Shown piece after piece: positions 26,663-34,054 of a stretch of 48,183 bases of DNA. Source of the DNA: Pseudomonas spelaei (GTDB taxonomy: Bacteria > Pseudomonadota > Gammaproteobacteria > Pseudomonadales > Pseudomonadaceae); contig NZ_WNNK01000032.1 of assembly GCF_009724245.1 (NCBI RefSeq), forward strand, positions 1 to 48,183, read 5' to 3'. Position 1 is the first letter of the stretch. Each line of letters starts with the position of its first letter. The translations under genes and the position numbers were made by a program. A model generated the notes under the pieces. The model saw only the letters and a list, made by a program, of their open reading frames with translations, did no database searches and was not told the DNA's origin.

Positions 26663-28537
26663 TCAATGACCCTCTGGCGGTGTGCCGACTTTGTTGAACG
26701 CTTCAGTGGTCAGCGCGGTCTTGCTGACTTCCCACCAGCTGTCCAGGCCTTCGTCAAATTTAGGCTCCAGGACCGGGCGGCCGAAACGGTTCAGGTACAC
26801 CGTGGGGGTGCCCACCGAGTAGTAGTTGGGGATCATGTAGTAGCCCCATTGCAGCACTCGGTCGAGGGCGCGGGCGTAGTGCACCATCTCGTCGCGGCTG
26901 TTGGCCTGCACCAGCCCGTCGATCAGGCTGTCGACGGCCGGATCGCGTAGTATAAAGGCGTTGGAGGAGCCAACCTGGGTGGCACTGCGCGAGCCGTACA
27001 TATCGTACATCTCGCGGCCCGGCGACACGATGGGCTGGCCGCCACGGGGGAACTGCACCACGATCATGTCGTAGTCGCGGGCGTTGACCCGGTTGATGTA
27101 TTGCGCCGAGTCGATCTTGCGAATGTCCATGTTGATGCCGATCTGCGCCAGGGTGCGTTTGAACGGCAGGATCATACGGTCAAAGCCGCCTTGCCCATCG
27201 AGGAAGGTAAAGCTCATTTGTTGGCCTTGGTCGTTGACCAGCTTGTTGCCCTTGGGGTGCCAGCCTGCGGCCTTGAGCAACGCCAGCGCCTGCAATTGTT
27301 TATCTCGGATATAGCCGCTGCCGTCGGTCTTGGGCGCCTCGTATACATGGGTGAATACCTCGTCCGGGACCTTGCCGCGCAAGGGTTCAAGAATCTCCAG
27401 CTCGTGGGCATCGGGCAGTGCGGTGGCGGCCATTTCGCTTTTCGGAAAGTAGCTCTGCTGACGTACATAAAAATTGCGCATCATCTGTTTGTTGGTCCAC
27501 TCAAAATCCCACAGCATGCTCAGAGCCTGGCGCACCCGGCGGTCCTGGAAAAACGGGTTGAGCAAGTTGAAAGCAAAGCCCTGGGCTGTGCCGGGTTTGT
27601 CCTTGGCGAATACGCTGCGTTGCAGGCGCCCGTCACTGAGGGCCGGGCCGTCATAGCCGATGCTGAAACTTGTGGCCGAAAATTCACGGTTATAGTCAAA
27701 CGCGCCGGCCTTGATCAGTTGGCAGGCCACGTCGGTGTCGCTGTAGAAATTCACGGTTAAGCGGTCGAAGTTGTACAGCCCCTTGCTGACCGGCAAATCC
27801 TTGGCCCACCAGTTTTTGTTGCGCTCAAAACTGATGCTGCGCCCGGGGTCTACCTTGCTGACCGCATACGGACCGCTGCTCAGTGGTGGTTCAAAGCCGC
27901 CACCGGTGGTGAAATCGCGGGTCTTCCACCAGTGTTCCGGCAGAATGCGCATGCTCGCTATGTCCAGGGCCAGCGTGCGGTTTTGGTTGTTCTTGAAGTT
28001 AAAGCGGATTTGCAGCGGGCTCTCCACCACTATGTCTTTGACCTCGCCATAAAGCATGCGAAAACTCAGGCTGCCTTTGGTCATCAATGTGGTGTAGGTG
28101 AAGGCTACATCTTGCGCGGTGATCGGCGTGTCGTCCGCGAAACGCGCCTTGGGGTTCAGGTAGAAACGCACCCACATTCCGTCAGGGTCACGCTCCATCT
28201 TCTGCGCGATCAAGCCATACACCGTGTAGGGTTCGTCCAGTGAGCGAAACGCCAGCGGTGAATACACCCATTGATCAACCTGTACAACACCCGTGCCTTG
28301 GTCGATGTAGGGGACGATATAGTTGAATTGACCGATTTCCATTGCCGCCCGACTCAACGATCCGCCTTTGGGCGCGTTGGCATTGGTGTAATCGAAGTGT
28401 TGGAAGTTGTCCGGGTATTTTGGCGCTTCGCCATAGACCGTCATGGCTTGGCTGGGCGCGGCATTCACGCTGATGCATACGCAAGACAACGCGGGCACCA
28501 GCAAAAAACGCAGCAGGGGCAGGATTGACGAAAACAT
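26663..28537 (-). CDS. yejA: periplasmic peptide-binding protein, YejA-like
   Basis: A protein of 624 residues. The start MFSSILPLLRFLLVPALSC at 28537 has AAAAGGA 10 nt upstream, and upstream in-frame ATGs would not give a signal peptide. A signal sequence (about 1-26) is followed by a family 5 solute-binding domain (MTVYGEAPKYPDNFQHFDYTNANAPKGG near the N-terminus). It captures peptides arriving through the outer-membrane receptor. A terminator-like hairpin lies just upstream, so the importer genes may be expressed below the receptor level or from their own promoter. Confidence 0.9.
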   Translation of the reverse strand: MFSSILPLLRFLLVPALSCVCISVNAAPSQAMTVYGEAPKYPDNFQHFDYTNANAPKGGSLSRAAMEIGQFNYIVPYIDQGTGVVQVDQWVYSPLAFRSLDEPYTVYGLIAQKMERDPDGMWVRFYLNPKARFADDTPITAQDVAFTYTTLMTKGSLSFRMLYGEVKDIVVESPLQIRFNFKNNQNRTLALDIASMRILPEHWWKTRDFTTGGGFEPPLSSGPYAVSKVDPGRSISFERNKNWWAKDLPVSKGLYNFDRLTVNFYSDTDVACQLIKAGAFDYNREFSATSFSIGYDGPALSDGRLQRSVFAKDKPGTAQGFAFNLLNPFFQDRRVRQALSMLWDFEWTNKQMMRNFYVRQQSYFPKSEMAATALPDAHELEILEPLRGKVPDEVFTHVYEAPKTDGSGYIRDKQLQALALLKAAGWHPKGNKLVNDQGQQMSFTFLDGQGGFDRMILPFKRTLAQIGINMDIRKIDSAQYINRVNARDYDMIVVQFPRGGQPIVSPGREMYDMYGSRSATQVGSSNAFILRDPAVDSLIDGLVQANSRDEMVHYARALDRVLQWGYYMIPNYYSVGTPTVYLNRFGRPVLEPKFDEGLDSWWEVSKTALTTEAFNKVGTPPEGH

Positions 28538-28581
28538 GATGGGATTTCCTTTTACCGCGTGTTGAACCATCGAGTGCCTGG

Positions 28582-28622
28582 AAAAATCCCCACTGCCTTG
28601 CGTGTCAAAAAGGCAATGGGGG
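28582..28622 (-). terminator. intra-operon terminator between receptor and yejA
   Basis: On the minus strand CCCCATTGCCTT pairs with AAGGCAGTGGGG (one G-U pair) around a 10-nt loop, followed by ATTTTT. It is a strong Rho-independent terminator by shape and lies 57 nt after the receptor stop and 45 nt before yejA. Confidence 0.8.
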
Positions 28623-28678
28623 TCTCGATCTCGCAATTGCACCGGTACGGGCAGAAGTGGATCCGCGCCGGTGATCAC

Positions 28679-31384
28679 TCAGAAGTGGTAAGTGGCACGG
28701 GCAAAGAAAGTACGGCCCATTGGGTCGCTGTAACGAGGGTCGTAGCCGCTCTGGAAGTTGTAGGCTTGGTTCGAGAACGGAGGGTTGCGGTCAAACATGT
28801 TTTTGACCCCTACATCCAGGTCCACGGTTTTGTTGAAGGTGTACCCACCTGACATGTCCCAAAGGGCGTAAGACGCAACACGCGAATGGGTGTCTGGGTC
28901 TGCGTCGGCATAACCGCTGGTGAAGCGGTTGACCAGCGAGGCACGGTAAGCGCCCAGGTTCCAGGTGCCGCTCAGCACGTGTTTCCATCGCGCGATCATG
29001 CCGTCGTCTTTAAACGCGTCTACTTTGTCGGTATAGCTACCGCCGATCGTGGTCTGGTAGTCATATCGCGACACGTAAGTGCCTTGCAGGCCCAGGCCAA
29101 ATTGCCCGTACGGAGTGTTCGGGAACTTGTAGTCCAGCGACACATCGACACCGCTGGTTTTGACTGCCCCCAGGTTGGCCAGACCCGTCTGCACGTAGTT
29201 GAGCGAGCCATCGGCATTGCGGATGAAGTGATCGGCGTAGGTATTTGGGTTGTCAAAGACCCTGGATTCCGGGAACTTTGCGATTTGGTTGGCGATGTGA
29301 ATCCACCAGAAATCCAGGCCCATCGACAGGTTACGTACCGGCTGATAGACGAAGCCAACGGTCACGTTGCGCGCTTTTTCAGGTGACAGCGACGTGTTGC
29401 CACCCGTGCGGTTGTGAAATTGCTGACCGCAATCACGCCCGGCGTTGCCGCCAGCTTGCACTACACCGCCGGTACACAGGTTCGGATCGTTGTAGTTACC
29501 CTGGGTGTAGGTGGTGTATTGCGGGTTGTATAGCTCGTACAACGATGGCGCGCGGAAGCCTTCACTGTATGCGCCACGCACCACCAGTTCTTTGATCGGC
29601 TGGTAGCGGAACGAGTATTTCGGGTTGGTGGTGCTGCCAAAGTCGCTGTATTTGTCGTGACGCACAGCGGCTGACAATTCCAGGCTGTCGACTACGGGCA
29701 CGTTCAGCTCGGTATACACCGCCTTGACGGTGCGGTCACCCTGGACGCTGCTGTTCGGGTCGACGCCCAAGCTGGAAATATCCGCAGTGAAGGCTTCGTA
29801 GCTTTGATGGAATTTCTCCTGACGGAACTCGCCACCAATTGCAAGGCCCGAAGCCCCGGCACCAAACCAGTCACCGACTTCGCGGCTCATCCGGCCATCA
29901 AGCCCGGTGACTCGGCCCACTGAGGAGGAGTACTGGCCATGGTACTGGTTGGCATCAATCAGCGCCTGCCCCGCCGCGTTCTGCGGACCAAACGGGTTGA
30001 TGATGCCGTTAGCGATGCCATTGATCATGGCAGCGTCGCTGCCATAACCGCCGGTGATGCTGGAAATCACCTTGTTCTGGTTGTACGAGGTGCCAACGGT
30101 GTAGTCCCAGCCCTTGACTACTCCGTCGAAGCTCAGGGCCAAGCGTTGGCTGGTGTTCTGGTCTTTGGCGGCGCGTCCTCCGGCGGCTGTTTTACGCCAA
30201 TTGACGTCGACCGGTTGCGTCGAGTCGAACGCGGGATTGGTGGACGCTGGGGTAATGCCCTTGCCAGGGAAATAAGGCGATGTCGGGTCCACGCTCAAAC
30301 CGGTCAAGGTGGCGGGTGCGATCGAGGTGGCGTTGTTGTTGCGAGCGAAAAAATATTCGAGGTTGACGTTGTCATTGTCGGTCAGCTTGCCGGTGGCCTT
30401 GCCGAAGAACGAAGTCTTTTCGGTCTCGGGCAGCAAGTCGATGTAGTTGCGTGTATCGAAGCGGCATACGCCCTGGCGCGACACCAGGTTCGGCCCGTTG
30501 CAGTTGCCGCCCGACAGCGGGTTTGTGGTGACGCCGCCCTGGCTGTAGTTGGCCGGATAGGACGTGCCCGAGGTCTGGTCCAGGCCACGGCCCGGGGCGT
30601 AGTTGGTGGAGAAGGTGCGGTCCTTCCCATGGAGGGCGTTCTGCTTGTTGTAGCCCATCACAGCCATCAGGTTGAAGCGGTCCTGCTCCAGGTTGCCAAA
30701 GCCCCAACTGGCGCTCAAGTCCTTGCTGCCGCCGCCGCTGGCATCAGCGCCTTCGCCACCCAGGGACAAGGTGCCGTCGGTCATGGATTTCTTGGTGATG
30801 AAGTTGATCACCCCGCCGATCGCGTCAGTGCCGTACAAAGCCGATGCGCCATCGCGCAACACTTCAACACGGTCAATGGCGGCGAAAGGGATGGTGTTCA
30901 GGTCAACCGCCGAGCCGTCGATGGCATTGTTACCCAAGCGTCGGCCGTTGAGCAGTACCAGGGTTTTGTTGGCACCGATGCCGCGCATGTCGGCAAAACT
31001 AGCGCCACCGGTGGCATTGCCAACAGAGCTGGCCGAGTTGGTGATTGACTGGCTGCCGGTGACCCGCTGCAAGAGTTCGGCAGTTGTGGTCACGCCCTCA
31101 TTGCGCAACTGATCGGTGCGCAGAATCGTGATGGGCACTGCAGTCTCTGCGTCGACCCGGCGAATCGCCGAGCCGGTCACTTCCACGCGATCTAATTGCG
31201 TGGTGGGCGCTGCTGCGGCTGCATCGGTACTCACGGTGGCCGAATCTTGCGCGACCGTAGCTTCGGCGGCCTGCAACTGACCTGCGCCCATCCCCATGGC
31301 CATCAGGTACAACGGTACAAAGCGGTGCCGCCGAACACTTGCGACGAGCGGTTTGAGGGTGAAACCTGAACTCTTCATCTGCAT
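28679..31384 (-). CDS. TonB-dependent outer-membrane receptor
   Basis: A protein of 901 residues from MQMKSSGFTLKPLVAS (GGAAA upstream). A signal peptide (about 1-40) is followed by a plug domain with LDRVEVTGSAIRRVDAETAVPI (TonB-box region), DMRGIGANKTLVLLNGRRL and DGASALYGTDAIGGVINFI. A 22-strand barrel then ends in FFARATYHF. There is no N-terminal signalling (STN) domain, so it does not control an ECF sigma factor. Given the adjacent importer, its ligand is probably a peptide or peptide conjugate rather than a simple siderophore, which is inference. Confidence 0.9.
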   Translation of the reverse strand: MQMKSSGFTLKPLVASVRRHRFVPLYLMAMGMGAGQLQAAEATVAQDSATVSTDAAAAAPTTQLDRVEVTGSAIRRVDAETAVPITILRTDQLRNEGVTTTAELLQRVTGSQSITNSASSVGNATGGASFADMRGIGANKTLVLLNGRRLGNNAIDGSAVDLNTIPFAAIDRVEVLRDGASALYGTDAIGGVINFITKKSMTDGTLSLGGEGADASGGGSKDLSASWGFGNLEQDRFNLMAVMGYNKQNALHGKDRTFSTNYAPGRGLDQTSGTSYPANYSQGGVTTNPLSGGNCNGPNLVSRQGVCRFDTRNYIDLLPETEKTSFFGKATGKLTDNDNVNLEYFFARNNNATSIAPATLTGLSVDPTSPYFPGKGITPASTNPAFDSTQPVDVNWRKTAAGGRAAKDQNTSQRLALSFDGVVKGWDYTVGTSYNQNKVISSITGGYGSDAAMINGIANGIINPFGPQNAAGQALIDANQYHGQYSSSVGRVTGLDGRMSREVGDWFGAGASGLAIGGEFRQEKFHQSYEAFTADISSLGVDPNSSVQGDRTVKAVYTELNVPVVDSLELSAAVRHDKYSDFGSTTNPKYSFRYQPIKELVVRGAYSEGFRAPSLYELYNPQYTTYTQGNYNDPNLCTGGVVQAGGNAGRDCGQQFHNRTGGNTSLSPEKARNVTVGFVYQPVRNLSMGLDFWWIHIANQIAKFPESRVFDNPNTYADHFIRNADGSLNYVQTGLANLGAVKTSGVDVSLDYKFPNTPYGQFGLGLQGTYVSRYDYQTTIGGSYTDKVDAFKDDGMIARWKHVLSGTWNLGAYRASLVNRFTSGYADADPDTHSRVASYALWDMSGGYTFNKTVDLDVGVKNMFDRNPPFSNQAYNFQSGYDPRYSDPMGRTFFARATYHF

Positions 31385-31496
31385 GGTTATTTCCGACTTT
31401 TTTAGACGTTTATTGGAATGGTCTTGTGAACCTTCATGACTCCGTTTGGGCTGTGTCGACCCGTGGTAAAACCCCTTTTTAAGCAAACCGTTCCCC

Positions 31497-31520
31497 TGCC
31501 AGGGCCAAACAACCCTGGCA
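31497..31520. repeat. hairpin between exbD and the receptor gene
   Basis: TGCCAGGG-N8-CCCTGGCA, a perfect 8-bp stem with no T-run. It may stabilise or separate messages of the TonB motor and the receptor, or bind a regulator. Confidence 0.55.
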
Positions 31521-31599
31521 TGGCTTGGTACAGCGCGGTTACGCAGATCCTGCGGGAACGGGTGGGCATATGCTTCAGCAGGGGGCGTTGGGTTGAGAA

Positions 31600-32001
31600 C
31601 TACCTCGCGGTCATCACCGAGAGTTTGGTGATGCCGGAGCGCTCAATGGAGGCCATCGCCTTGGCGACCTGGCCGTAATTGACCCCGGCGTCGGCCTGTA
31701 GCTGAACCCGCACTTCCGGGTCCTGGGCCTTGACGTCCTGCAGGCTTTTTTCCAGCTGATCGGGGGCCACTTCGTTCTTGGCCAGGAAAAACTTGCCATC
31801 CTGGTCGACGCTGACCACCACCGGGTCTTTCTTTTTCTCGGTAGCGACCGCATCGGTCTTGGGCAAGTTGATCTTGATGGCATTGGTCATCATCGGTGTG
31901 GTCACGATGAACACCACCAGCAGTACCAACATCACGTCCACCAAGGGGGTGACGTTCATTTCGCTGAGCACTTCGTCGCTGTCTTGGGTTGAGAAGGACA
32001 T
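31600..32001 (-). CDS. exbD: ExbD-like energy transducer
   Basis: A protein of 133 residues with one N-terminal transmembrane helix carrying the essential Asp (MNVTPLVDVMLVLLVVFIVTTPM, residues about 15-37). A periplasmic domain follows. With ExbB it uses the proton gradient to drive TonB. The start overlaps the exbB stop. It ends 215 nt before the receptor gene. Confidence 0.9.
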   Translation of the reverse strand: MSFSTQDSDEVLSEMNVTPLVDVMLVLLVVFIVTTPMMTNAIKINLPKTDAVATEKKKDPVVVSVDQDGKFFLAKNEVAPDQLEKSLQDVKAQDPEVRVQLQADAGVNYGQVAKAMASIERSGITKLSVMTAR

Positions 32002-32705
32002 CAGCTTGCCTCCCGTACTGGCGAGCGCTTGCTGGAGATGGCCTGGCGATCGATGGCGAAGGCGCTGCGCTGGGCGAGGGCGTCGAAGTCATGGGCGAAG
32101 TCGTCCATGTTGGCGCTGGCCAGCTTCAGGCGTCGCAGGAAGAAGTTGTAGATCAGCACTGCCGGCACGGCGACGGCGATGCCTACACCGGTGGCTATCA
32201 GGGCATGGCCGATAGGTCCGGCGACGGTTTCCAGGCTGGCCGAACCGGTGGCGCCAATGGTTTGCAGGGCCTCCATTATCCCCCAGACCGTACCGAACAG
32301 GCCGATAAACGGCGCGGTGCTGCCGATACTGGCAAGAATGGCCTGGCCACTTTCCAGGGCGCGGCGTTCTTTCTGGATCTGCTGGCGCAGGTTGCGTTCC
32401 AGGCGGTCCGAACGGTTGATGGTATGGGCCAGTTGCTGGGTGGTGCGCGGCGTTTCATCGACAATCATCGCTTCAAAACCGCTGTTAGCGATGCGTGCGA
32501 GAGAACCGGGGTATTGGCTGGCGTGTTCGGCGGCGGTCAATAGGTCCGGGGCGCCCCAGAAGGCCTTGGTGAACTGGTTGTTCTGGGATTTCTGACACAG
32601 GTATTGCGACGACTTGATGAGCAACAAAGCCCAACTCACCACCGAAAACAGCACCAAGGCCCAAAGTACCCCTGGGACAATCATGGAAGACAGAGACTCG
32701 TTCAT
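32001..32705 (-). CDS. exbB: ExbB-like proton channel protein
   Basis: A protein of 234 residues from MNESLSSMIVPGVLWAL, with GAGG 7 nt upstream (a start five codons earlier has no site). It has three helices in the MotA/TolQ/ExbB arrangement; SIGSTAPFIGLFGTVWGIM and GHALIATGVGIAVAVPAVLIYNFF are the conserved second and third helices. A dedicated motor beside the receptor is common for specialised uptake islands. Confidence 0.9.
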   Translation of the reverse strand: MNESLSSMIVPGVLWALVLFSVVSWALLLIKSSQYLCQKSQNNQFTKAFWGAPDLLTAAEHASQYPGSLARIANSGFEAMIVDETPRTTQQLAHTINRSDRLERNLRQQIQKERRALESGQAILASIGSTAPFIGLFGTVWGIMEALQTIGATGSASLETVAGPIGHALIATGVGIAVAVPAVLIYNFFLRRLKLASANMDDFAHDFDALAQRSAFAIDRQAISSKRSPVREAS

Positions 32706-32767
32706 GGCTATACCTCGCACTGCAATTAAATAACGTGGTTAAAGATCAAGGTCGGCACCCGCCGGAT

Positions 32768-33568
32768 TTATTCCGGCAACTTGAAACCGATGGTTTGTGT
32801 GGCAAACCCTTCAATAGGGGTGTCCCCGCGTTTGGCCGGGACAAACTTCCAGTTGCGTACCGCTTCCACAGCGGCGTCATCCAGGACTTGTTTGCCACTG
32901 GACTTGATGACTTCCACGGAGCCGGCGCGGCCGTTGGGCAGCACTTTGATCCGCAGGCCCACTGAGCCTTCCCAGTTGCGGCGCAAGGCCAGCGACGGGT
33001 ATTCCGGTGGTGGGTTGCCCAGGCTGGCCAGGCCGGACACCGCTGCCGTTTCCTTGACCGGTCCAGGCGCTACTGCAGGCGCCACAGGTGTCGGTGTGAC
33101 AGGGGCTGCAGGCGCAAGGGAGGCCTGTGGTATGGGCTTGGGCGGTTGCGGCTTTTGCACCGGTTTGGGCTTGACCACAGGCTTGGGTTTTTCGATGGGC
33201 TTGGGTTTCTCCACAGGCTTGGGTGGCGGTTCCTTCACCGCATCTTCATCTTCCTGGGTGGCGGTCGGTTCGGGCGGCGGTGGCGGTGGAGGTGGCTCCT
33301 CTACCGGCGGTGCCGGGCTGGTTAGTTCGACGGTCATTTCCGGGATCTCGGGCGGCGTCACCACCGGGGTCGCCTTAGGTTGCTGGAAAACCCACCAGGC
33401 ACAGACGTGCAACAGCGCGACCACGCCGATCAACAACAGCATGTGCGGTTTGCTCAGCCCGCCCGGCTGCGAAGCGTTGGGCACATGTGGAATACGGGTC
33501 CACTGCTGCAGAGGCTCAGCACCGAGTAGAGAGGTGGGCCGCTCTATATGTTTTACCTCGTCACTCAT
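32768..33568 (-). CDS. tonB: TonB
   Basis: A protein of 266 residues. There is one transmembrane helix at about 45-65 (MLLLIGVVALLHVCAWWVF), a Pro/Glu/Lys-rich spacer at about 80-165 (EPPPPPPPPEP, KPKPVEKPKP-type repeats), and a C-terminal TonB domain (GSVGLRIKVLPNGRAGSVEVIKSSG...VRNWKF). The start has GGGGGA at 6 nt. It follows the 8-codon gene and its hairpin by about 100 nt. The frame is open upstream through to the TAG of that small gene, a point discussed in the findings. Confidence 0.92.
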   Translation of the reverse strand: MSDEVKHIERPTSLLGAEPLQQWTRIPHVPNASQPGGLSKPHMLLLIGVVALLHVCAWWVFQQPKATPVVTPPEIPEMTVELTSPAPPVEEPPPPPPPPEPTATQEDEDAVKEPPPKPVEKPKPIEKPKPVVKPKPVQKPQPPKPIPQASLAPAAPVTPTPVAPAVAPGPVKETAAVSGLASLGNPPPEYPSLALRRNWEGSVGLRIKVLPNGRAGSVEVIKSSGKQVLDDAAVEAVRNWKFVPAKRGDTPIEGFATQTIGFKLPE

Positions 33569-33664
33569 TAAGAGTCCCCCGACTAAATAAAGGGCAATAA
33601 GGCTCCGTTCGCCCTTGCACGCATGGACGAGAACTATGTATTCAACGGCTATTGCAATGGAACC

Positions 33665-33708
33665 ATTAAAAAGTGATGGCTCACTTGAGAAACGGCACTA
33701 GCCGCTCA
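33665..33708 (-). terminator. hairpins and T-run after the 8-codon gene (possible attenuator)
   Basis: Two adjacent stems occur on the minus strand. CGGC-TAGT-GCCG (33704-33693), extendable by A-T and G-U pairs, has the stop codon in its loop. AAGTGA-GCCA-TCACTT (33686-33671) is followed at once by TTTAA, giving five Ts in a row. The second has the form of a weak Rho-independent terminator and could let only part of transcription pass into tonB. Confidence 0.6.
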
Positions 33709-33724
33709 GGTTGGGAACAATCAT
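33698..33724 (-). CDS. candidate octapeptide gene (MIVPNLSG)
   Basis: Nine codons: ATG ATT GTT CCC AAC CTG AGC GGC TAG. A strong Shine-Dalgarno sequence (AAAAGGAG) lies 5 nt before the ATG. A -24/-12 promoter match is about 70 bp upstream, and terminator-like hairpins follow directly. The layout resembles mccA of microcin C, a 7-codon gene followed by a terminator. The island around it encodes YejABEF (microcin C importer family), TldD/E (small-peptide protease) and an ABC exporter. No MccB-like enzyme is present, so any product would be unmodified or modified elsewhere. Alternatives are a regulatory leader peptide for tonB, or chance. Confidence 0.5.
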   Translation of the reverse strand: MIVPNLSG

Positions 33725-33786
33725 TGGAACTCCTTTTCGTTATCGGGACACCTCAAGTCGACGATGTACAAAGTTTGTTACTGTAT

Positions 33787-33804
33787 GCATAGCAAGCGCT
33801 ATGC
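33787..33804. promoter_or_regulatory. perfect inverted repeat overlapping the promoter
   Basis: GCATAGCGCTTGCTATGC has 7-bp arms (GCATAGC/GCTATGC) around GCTT. It covers the -12 region, so a dimeric regulator binding here would block polymerase. No regulator gene lies in the island. Confidence 0.55.
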
Positions 33805-33806
33805 CA
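33791..33806 (-). promoter_or_regulatory. sigma54-type (-24/-12) promoter match
   Basis: TGGCATAGCGCTTGCT on the minus strand matches the consensus TGGCACG-N4-TTGCW in 14 of 16 positions, including GG and GC at exact spacing. It would start transcription near 33780, about 55 nt before the octapeptide ATG. A sigma70-like reading (TTGGCA-N16-TACAGT) overlaps it, so the sigma factor is not certain. Confidence 0.55.
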
Positions 33807-33984
33807 ACCTAATCGACCCAACCGCTGGGTAGGCGCTTCTTCATAATTGACCTGCCATCACTTGCCGCATAATCGGCAGTAAAGAGTTGTTGTGTTAATT
33901 ATATTGCTTGTAATCGTGGCGTTACAGGTGGTGTTCGTGTTTGATAATTGCCTATGTTGTCCTACAATTCGGTTGTGTTCAGCG

Positions 33985-34044
33985 GCACTAATAACTTCGT
34001 GCACCAAACTAACTTCACATGGCCTGTTATTAGTGCGGCACTAA
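33985..34044. repeat. three-armed inverted repeat after tldE
   Basis: On the minus strand the arms are TTAGTGC, GCACTAATAAC and GTTATTAGTGC. Arm 1 and arm 2 form the 15-base palindrome TTAGTGCCGCACTAA (34044-34030). Arm 2 also pairs over 11 bp with arm 3 (33985-33995). Two copies of TTAGTGCCGC are present. This could be tandem operators for a repressor or an RNA switch with two exclusive hairpins. Confidence 0.65.
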
Positions 34045-34054
34045 AATGCGCGTG

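Noticed and set aside
29939..31048. Long plus-strand reading frame (369 codons) opposite the TonB-dependent receptor
   Set aside because: It is antisense to an obvious receptor gene, has no domain or ribosome site, and arises from the GC-rich codon pattern of the real gene.
31384..32720. Fur box in front of the TonB-ExbBD and receptor genes
   Set aside because: No GATAATGATAATCATTATC-like sequence is visible upstream of tonB or the receptor, so simple iron control is not supported.
32781..33590. Plus-strand Gly/Ser-rich frame opposite tonB
   Set aside because: The low complexity is the reverse reading of the Pro/Lys/Glu-rich TonB spacer.
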